This document shows, piece by piece, positions 5,004 to 9,244 of a stretch of DNA of 9,244 nt (position 1 is the stretch's first letter; every line of letters begins with the position of its first letter). The notes below the pieces were generated by a model. The model was not told the DNA's origin, did not search any database, and worked only from the letters and a program-made list of their open reading frames with translations. The translations under genes were made by a program, and so were the position numbers. Source of the DNA: Thermoplasmatales archaeon (GTDB lineage Archaea; Thermoplasmatota; JASEFT01; JAUWIS01); NCBI GenBank assembly GCA_030019485.1, contig JASEEW010000069.1, forward strand, positions 1 through 9,244. Reading direction: 5' to 3'.

Positions 5004-5999
5004 CTAACACTGGAACCCTTCAACTTCAAGCATATCCAGCCATTCCTCCTTGCATTCACAGTAAAGATTATCAAAAACAGAAAGATTCTGCGTCAGGGAA
5101 AAATCCTGAACTGCGCTCAGTATTTTTTTATCACATCTCAGACAGTTGTGCGCGCCCCTTCTTGTCCCACCTCCTGTTGGTGAGCACATTAAATGCGCAT
5201 CTGTTAATTTCTTGCTTTCCTTCAGAACCTCAACAGCTGACCAGAGCCAGGGTGTTCTGTACTCGTTTCTTTTCCAAAGAAACTCCACAAAAGTGTTTTT
5301 CTGTATGTTCACAGGATTAAGTGATATTGTTGATGAGTATTTCCCCGCGATTTTTACAGTGTTTATAGCGTCTTTTATACCTTCCTTTTCTGTGAGAAAA
5401 GGAGGCTTGAGCAGAATGTATGTTTTTAATGAGCAAACGTTTTTGACAGTTTTTGCTGCTCTGATGTAGTCCTTCAATTTAAATCCTTTGTTTATTGAAT
5501 ACTCTAAAACATTGTCGTTTGCTGATTCTAAACCAACCGCAATTTCAATATTGCATAGATGACTTAGTTTTTTCATTTTTTCTTCATTCACAAAATCTGG
5601 TCTGCTTTCCACAATAACCTTTTTTGTTTTTTTCCCAAGTGTTCCACAGATTTTTTCCTGCATGACTTTAGAAACCTCATTTTCATCAAGGAAACTGCCT
5701 GATGTGAAAATCTTCACGATTTTTTGGGCATTAAATTTTTTCATTGCCTCTGAAAACTGATAAAACAAGTCCTTATCAGAAACATTTTCCAGGGCTGCGT
5801 CATTGATGTAACCGCACACTGAGCATCCTGATTTTAAAGCCCATGAACAGCCCCTTGTCCTAAGTATAATCACGAAAGCATCAACAATTTTGCCATCAAT
5901 TAGCTCCTTCTCAGACCATGATGAAACATACTGCTTAGGGTTGTATTTTCCTTTTTGATATTCCCTTAGATTTCTGATTTTTTCCTCAAATTGTTTCAT
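5004..5999 (-). CDS. raSEA: Archaeosine biosynthesis radical SAM protein RaSEA
   Basis: RaSEA acts with ArcS on tRNA: it cleaves the lysine adduct on the preQ0 base at position 15 by radical SAM chemistry, leaving the formamidine of archaeosine. The iron-sulfur motif is in RGCSWALKSGCSVCGY at 49-64, with Cys51, Cys59 and Cys62 spaced C-x7-C-x2-C rather than the common C-x3-C-x2-C; this matches the RaSEA/TIGR01210 group. TSGSFLDENEV at 99-109 and ESRPDF at 131-136 follow, with GLESANDNVLEYSINKGF at 156-173 as in Elp3-like radical SAM barrels. The C-terminal motif CSPTGGGTRRGAHNCLRCD (272-290), containing the Cys286/Cys289 pair, is typical of this family. The 331-residue length is full size. 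The ATG overlaps the stop of the membrane-protein gene (ATGA, 5996-5999) and has a GAGG site 7 nt upstream. This points to translational coupling in an operon with arcS. Confidence 0.9.
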   Translation of the reverse strand: MKQFEEKIRNLREYQKGKYNPKQYVSSWSEKELIDGKIVDAFVIILRTRGCSWALKSGCSVCGYINDAALENVSDKDLFYQFSEAMKKFNAQKIVKIFTSGSFLDENEVSKVMQEKICGTLGKKTKKVIVESRPDFVNEEKMKKLSHLCNIEIAVGLESANDNVLEYSINKGFKLKDYIRAAKTVKNVCSLKTYILLKPPFLTEKEGIKDAINTVKIAGKYSSTISLNPVNIQKNTFVEFLWKRNEYRTPWLWSAVEVLKESKKLTDAHLMCSPTGGGTRRGAHNCLRCDKKILSAVQDFSLTQNLSVFDNLYCECKEEWLDMLEVEGFQC

Positions 6000-7120
6000 G
6001 ACTTATCCTCAGTGTGTTTTGATGAGTTGTTTGTAAGTATACCGCTAAGTAAAGCAAACTGACCCGCAAAAAGAGAATATTGTGGTGTGAAAATAAGGAA
6101 ATGTATTAGAAAGTACTCAGTATAGGTTGTTACCCCTATTGTGAAAAGAATGGCTGGAAGTAATGCGCATCCAATTCCACAAAAATTTTTCCTTACCCCT
6201 TGATGAATTATTAAAGCAGGACCCAACATGGCAAATGTTACCCCTAAATACACCATGAAAAAGTAATATTTGTAAAATCCAGGTGTGAAAAAATTTTCTT
6301 TCCAAAAATAATGATAAAAAACACTAAGAACAAAGCAAAACATACTTAACAAAACAACAGAAAGACCAATCAAATGTTTTCTGTTCTTTTTTACAACCTG
6401 TAATATAGATGCTATTGGAATGATACTAGCAGAAACACCTACGTATCCCAACATGGTTGGGCTGCTAACATATCCAAGAAAATAGGGCAGTGGTCCAAAG
6501 GCGCATAATCCCACTAAACTATACAAGATTCCAAAAAATAAGGATGCCATGCCTACAAGTTCATAAGAATTGTATTTTTTTAGGGTTAATCCTATATAGA
6601 GTAGGGCTATAAAAATAGCTACTGCAAAAAGATCATATATTCTGTAGTATGCTGGAACAAGGGAGAGAGACAATAGAAATCCAAAAAGACAAAAATTAAC
6701 AATTTTTCCTTTTCTTCTAAAAAGTAAAAAACCAAGGATAAAAAAGATGAAAACGGCAGGGAGAATGATGCACTCTATAGGAAGGTTAAGTGAGGAAAGT
6801 GTGGAGAACAATATGCTGAAGATTGTAAGTAAAGTGGTAAATATAACTAAAAAGAGGCATGTGTCTTTTTTTATTTTTTTACTGATAAGCATGTACGTAA
6901 AAAGGAAAAATAGAATTACCCATAGAAAACAAACAAACACGATAAAGGTAACCTCAGCGATTTTGATTATGGAAACAAGCATTGATAAAAGGAGGATAAC
7001 ATGAAGGCAAACATATATCTTAGTACGGATCTTGCTTTTAACGAAAAGGAAAGTAAGAATTGTGAACACAGGTATTGTTATACAAGCAAAAAATATTGGT
7101 AGTGTTATATTTACTGACAT
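5996..7120 (-). CDS. Polytopic membrane protein of unknown family in the archaeosine cluster
   Basis: This 374-residue, very hydrophobic protein has about twelve membrane helices: near 5-27, 36-58, 62-84, 93-112, 119-140, 146-165, 168-188, 196-215, 225-248, 258-278, 290-310 and 320-366 (the last may be two). Loops are short; basic ones such as KSKIRTK, SKKIKKD, FRRKGK and KKNRKH suggest the cytoplasmic side. There is no signal peptide, ATPase motif, zinc motif or transporter signature I recognise. Its stop overlaps the raSEA start and arcS ends 50 nt upstream, so it sits inside an otherwise clean tRNA-modification pair. It could be a co-transcribed passenger, or a transporter or membrane partner related to archaeosine metabolism. 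A TATA-like element at 7147-7155 offers its own promoter with a leader of about five bases. There is no Shine-Dalgarno site. Composition looks more AT-rich than the flanking enzymes, judged by eye. Function unknown. Confidence 0.75.
   Translation of the reverse strand: MSVNITLPIFFACITIPVFTILTFLFVKSKIRTKIYVCLHVILLLSMLVSIIKIAEVTFIVFVCFLWVILFFLFTYMLISKKIKKDTCLFLVIFTTLLTIFSILFSTLSSLNLPIECIILPAVFIFFILGFLLFRRKGKIVNFCLFGFLLSLSLVPAYYRIYDLFAVAIFIALLYIGLTLKKYNSYELVGMASLFFGILYSLVGLCAFGPLPYFLGYVSSPTMLGYVGVSASIIPIASILQVVKKNRKHLIGLSVVLLSMFCFVLSVFYHYFWKENFFTPGFYKYYFFMVYLGVTFAMLGPALIIHQGVRKNFCGIGCALLPAILFTIGVTTYTEYFLIHFLIFTPQYSLFAGQFALLSGILTNNSSKHTEDKS
6007..6010 (-). promoter_or_regulatory. Shine-Dalgarno site of raSEA
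   Basis: GAGG on the minus strand lies 7 nt before the raSEA ATG, within the last codons of the membrane-protein gene. Such an internal ribosome site, unlike the leaderless genes around it, supports translation from a shared message. Confidence 0.55.
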
Positions 7121-7146
7121 ATTATCAGATAAGTATGCTTATGGGA

Positions 7147-7155
7147 TTTATTAAA
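7147..7155 (-). promoter_or_regulatory. TATA-like element between arcS and the membrane-protein gene
   Basis: TTTAATAAA on the minus strand is centred about 31 nt before the ATG at 7120. It lies in the 50-nt gap after the arcS stop. It could start a separate message for the membrane protein and raSEA in addition to readthrough from arcS. Confidence 0.35.
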
Positions 7156-7170
7156 CCTTGTTCTCCACAT

Positions 7171-8910
7171 TCATGTTTTGTGCCTCACCTTAACAGCAAC
7201 ACCCCTTTTGCTTTCCATCATCTCCTCAGGGCTCATCACTGCAACACCAACACCTTTCAAAACATTTTTATGTATGATGATTACATCATCACCAATTCTT
7301 ATATCATGGTCAGCATCAAGAACACCGACAGCAAAAACATCACCCTTTAGTTTGAAATCATCTATCTCAACAAAATATTTTCTTTTATCTGCAAGTATTT
7401 TTCCTCCTTTAATTGTTAATGAAATCATCCCCCTGTCACCAATAAGCATCCCGATTTGTTTATTATTTTTTATTATCCTCAAATCAGGGTATCTTCCTTT
7501 TATCACCGAACCTTTTACTAAATCAACACCAGGACTGCCAAACTGGAATACTGCCCTGTTAAGCATGTTTTCAACAGCAATTTTTTCCCTTTTGACATGC
7601 GCATAATTCTTAACAAGCCCGGATAATGTTTCCTCCAGTTTTTTTAAAGATTCTTGAGAAACAGGTTTGTCAGGGCATGTATTAACCCCTGCATCAACAA
7701 AACTGTAACCGGTGTGATTTATTATTTCATCATATTTGTTGTTCTTTATCAACCAGTCTATCATCTCATTCACCATTTTTATCTCATCTGCATCCCATTC
7801 ACCTGTCACCGGTATGTCATAGTTCTGCGCAGGATAAAACAGCTCAAGTTCTCTTGGAACAATACCGAGGGGTGATGTGACAATCATTTCGTGGACAATA
7901 TTTTGATTCCCTGATTTAAAAACCGCTTTTTTGAGTAGCTGATGGGAGATAGAAAAGGAGTAGGGTTTTTTTGCTGAGCATGGCAGTAACAGCAGTATTT
8001 TTTTGCTTTCAGGTTTTAGATATCTTTCCTTTAATCTTGACTGGAACCTTTTCACACCCGGTCTGAGCAAAGATTCCTTTGACAGAATAATCATTTTTTC
8101 TTTTCTTACTGGGAAATATTTTTCCTGAAAATCATAGTGTTTATCAAAAAGCCTCAGCATTGATACAAGTAATGGCTCTGTTCTAATTCTTGATTCCACA
8201 AGCTCCCTGAGCAAACCGTTTTTTATCCTGTTTCTTATGTTTTTGAATTCAGACAATGCAGTATAATAGTTGTGATGAAGAAGATGAACAAAATCTGATT
8301 TTTCATCCAAGCAGGCAGGACACCTGCATGGATTTTCTTTTAAATGCTCCAAAAATGTTTTCCCATCATTTGTTAAAAAATATTTTTTCCTGCTGTTCAT
8401 TATGAGGCTAACAGAGTCAAACAAATCAATTCCAAGATAAACAAGTAAAGCGTAACTGTTTGGTGCGCCTATCCCTGGTGCGTAAACAATTTTGCTGTAG
8501 CCAATCTTTTTTCTGAGTTCAACAACATTTTTCACAAACTCCTTCGGGTTTTTAACAAGTTCAGGAGCATTTGAGAGAACATAAACCTCCCTGTTTTTAT
8601 CCAGTTTTTCAATATCCTGCACAACAACAATTTTGTCATTTTCATAGTTTTCAAAAAATTCTGAGCAGGAAAGAGGATAAGGGATGTCAGGAGGAATAAC
8701 AAAATCGTTTTTAAGGTTTCTTGGATAAAACCTGCTCCCATTATCCAATATCTTCATTTTTTCTGATTTGAGTTCCCTGCTGGATAAAAGGATTTTTGCT
8801 TCTTTAAACTCTTTGAATCTTTCAGATGCTGCAAATAAAATATTTGGCGTGTTAACATTATCCAGTTTACCTGTTCTACCTATGCCGTCCCTTGACACTA
8901 TCTCGAACAT
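7171..8910 (-). CDS. arcS: Archaeosine synthase ArcS (TgtA2), full length with PUA domain
   Basis: ArcS is a TGT relative that does not exchange bases but attaches lysine to the nitrile of preQ0 already in tRNA at position 15, giving the substrate of RaSEA. Residues about 1-280 are the TGT-like region with the zinc motif CRCPAC at 195-200 and the ligand histidine in LLHHNYY near 210-216. The ArcS-specific catalytic core carries LLPCSAKKPYSFSISH at 308-323 (the family's P-C-S-x-x-K-P-Y-S signature). TSPLGIVPRELELFYPAQNYDIPVTGEW follows at 345-372, of which TSPLG and VPREL are the key parts. The C-terminal PUA domain for tRNA binding covers about 500-579, with FAVGVLDADHDIRIGDDVIII at 526-546. 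At 579 residues it is an unsplit euryarchaeal-type enzyme. The ATG is one or two bases from the transcript start predicted by the TATA at 8934-8941. It heads the cluster with the membrane protein and raSEA, and diverges from the ABC ATPase. Confidence 0.94.
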   Translation of the reverse strand: MFEIVSRDGIGRTGKLDNVNTPNILFAASERFKEFKEAKILLSSRELKSEKMKILDNGSRFYPRNLKNDFVIPPDIPYPLSCSEFFENYENDKIVVVQDIEKLDKNREVYVLSNAPELVKNPKEFVKNVVELRKKIGYSKIVYAPGIGAPNSYALLVYLGIDLFDSVSLIMNSRKKYFLTNDGKTFLEHLKENPCRCPACLDEKSDFVHLLHHNYYTALSEFKNIRNRIKNGLLRELVESRIRTEPLLVSMLRLFDKHYDFQEKYFPVRKEKMIILSKESLLRPGVKRFQSRLKERYLKPESKKILLLLPCSAKKPYSFSISHQLLKKAVFKSGNQNIVHEMIVTSPLGIVPRELELFYPAQNYDIPVTGEWDADEIKMVNEMIDWLIKNNKYDEIINHTGYSFVDAGVNTCPDKPVSQESLKKLEETLSGLVKNYAHVKREKIAVENMLNRAVFQFGSPGVDLVKGSVIKGRYPDLRIIKNNKQIGMLIGDRGMISLTIKGGKILADKRKYFVEIDDFKLKGDVFAVGVLDADHDIRIGDDVIIIHKNVLKGVGVAVMSPEEMMESKRGVAVKVRHKT

Positions 8911-8933
8911 CTATAAGGTAAAAGGGAGTATGG

Positions 8934-8941
8934 ATATAAAA
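8934..8941 (-). promoter_or_regulatory. TATA box of arcS
   Basis: TTTTATAT on the minus strand is centred about 28 nt before the arcS ATG at 8910, predicting a leaderless or nearly leaderless arcS message. No Shine-Dalgarno site is seen. Confidence 0.55.
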
Positions 8942-8948
8942 TGGTTTA

Positions 8949-8987
8949 AGACAGTTTAAATCAGACAGGTTAATGTTTAAATGTCTG
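8949..8987. repeat. Operator-like cluster of AGACAG repeats in the arcS/ABC divergent region
   Basis: AGACAG occurs at 8949-8954 and again at 8963-8968, start-to-start 14 nt apart. CAGACA (8962-8967) is also matched by its reverse complement TGTCTG at 8982-8987 across 14 nt. The repeats flank and touch the TATA candidate TTTAAATG (8976-8983) of the ABC gene and lie just upstream of the arcS TATA. This placement suits a repressor or activator site, but it is inferred from pattern only. Confidence 0.4.
8976..8983 (+). promoter_or_regulatory. TATA-like element of the ABC ATPase gene
   Basis: TTTAAATG predicts a transcript start near 9005, just ahead of the GGAGG ribosome site, so this message would have a short leader rather than be leaderless. 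Confidence 0.4.
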
Positions 8988-9006
8988 CAGCCTGTTATCA
9001 TTAATT

Positions 9007-9011
9007 GGAGG
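9007..9011 (+). promoter_or_regulatory. Shine-Dalgarno site of the ABC ATPase gene
   Basis: GGAGG lies 7 nt before the ATG at 9019. It fixes the start of the broken ABC gene and shows that its initiation region is intact. Confidence 0.65.
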
Positions 9012-9018
9012 AGCAATC

Positions 9019-9244
9019 ATGCCCAGTGCGTCTTCAACAGTCATTGAAACACGTAACACTTATCAAAGGGGTTCAAGGATGTGCAGGCAGTAGAAAACCT
9101 TGGCATGAAAGTCCGCAAGGGGGAGATTTTGGTTTTCTTGGCCCTAATGGTGCTGGGAAGACAACAACAATCAAGATGATAATGGCACTCACCCATCCAT
9201 CAGCAGGGGAGGTGCTTGTTAATGGAAAAAGGGTTAGCAATGAT
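9019..9244 (+). pseudogene. ABC transporter ATP-binding protein, frameshifted and cut by the window end
   Basis: This is the N-terminal part of an ABC ATPase of the export/drug-resistance type. The ATG at 9019 has a good ribosome site and reads MPSASSTVIETRN before the frame runs to a stop at 9091. From about 9060 the expected sequence LSKGFKDVQAVENLGMKVRK continues in another frame (up to 9128). From 9131 a third frame gives GFLGPNGAGKTTTIKMIM with the Walker A motif at 9140-9166, then ALTHPSAGEVLVNGKRVSND to the last base. The first shift looks like two extra bases (AC repeated near 9056-9059) or one missing. The second is one T missing from the run at 9127-9130, where Ile-Phe-Gly is expected. 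Restoring both gives a normal ABC start. Either the gene is decaying or the sequence has errors near this end. It diverges from arcS. The remaining domains lie outside the window. Confidence 0.8.

Noticed and set aside
4904..5320. Open frame on the plus strand across the end of the zinc protein and the raSEA 3' part
   Set aside because: It lies opposite conserved RaSEA residues including the C-terminal Cys motif, has no promoter or ribosome site, and its protein sequence shows no domain pattern.
5816..5851. C-x7-C-x2-C spacing in RaSEA as a broken radical SAM motif
   Set aside because: The wider spacing matches the RaSEA/TIGR01210 group, and all three cysteines plus the downstream motifs are present, so it is not a defect.
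7178..7606. Open plus-strand frame opposite the ArcS PUA region
   Set aside because: ArcS is unmistakable here. The opposite frame is Ser/Thr/Pro/Ile-rich without motifs and is a coding shadow.

Overview
The window looks like chromosomal DNA of an AT-rich euryarchaeon. The evidence is a complete archaeosine pair (ArcS and the radical SAM protein RaSEA), a long archaeal-type FKBP, an archaeal site-2 protease, and TATA boxes placed about 26 nt before many start codons. A single-OB-fold SSB of the Sulfolobus/Thermoplasma type hints at a Thermoplasmata-related lineage, but that is only a weak inference.

Layout. 117-539 (-): SecB-like small protein. 616-1707 (+): M50 site-2 protease. 1747-2550 (+): FKBP/SlyD-type prolyl isomerase. 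2570-2779 (-) and 2857-3273 (+): a small unknown protein and the SSB, diverging from one palindromic TATA box. 3292-3483 (-): two-helix membrane protein. 3672-4607 (+): a Cys-less pentameric ligand-gated ion channel homologue. 4668-4949 (+): a four-CXXC zinc protein whose 5' end is problematic. 5004-8910 (-): arcS, a 12-helix membrane protein of unknown family, and raSEA. 9019-9244 (+): the start of an ABC-transporter ATPase, broken by two frameshifts and cut by the window end.

The clearest biology is tRNA modification. ArcS attaches lysine to preQ0 at position 15 of tRNA, and RaSEA then cleaves that adduct to archaeosine. Between them sits a polytopic membrane protein whose stop overlaps the raSEA start (ATGA), so all three may be expressed together. 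The protease, FKBP and SecB-like protein form a loose protein-folding and quality-control neighbourhood, but they have separate promoters.

The most interesting items are the archaeal ligand-gated channel with no acidic residue at the usual pore-entrance positions, the unknown membrane protein inside the archaeosine cluster, the ZZ-like zinc protein whose best ATG is out of frame by one base at an A6 run, and the bidirectional palindromic promoter. At least one clear homopolymer deletion near the right end means base-level indel errors, or decay, must be considered throughout. No tRNA, rRNA, CRISPR array or insertion sequence was seen.
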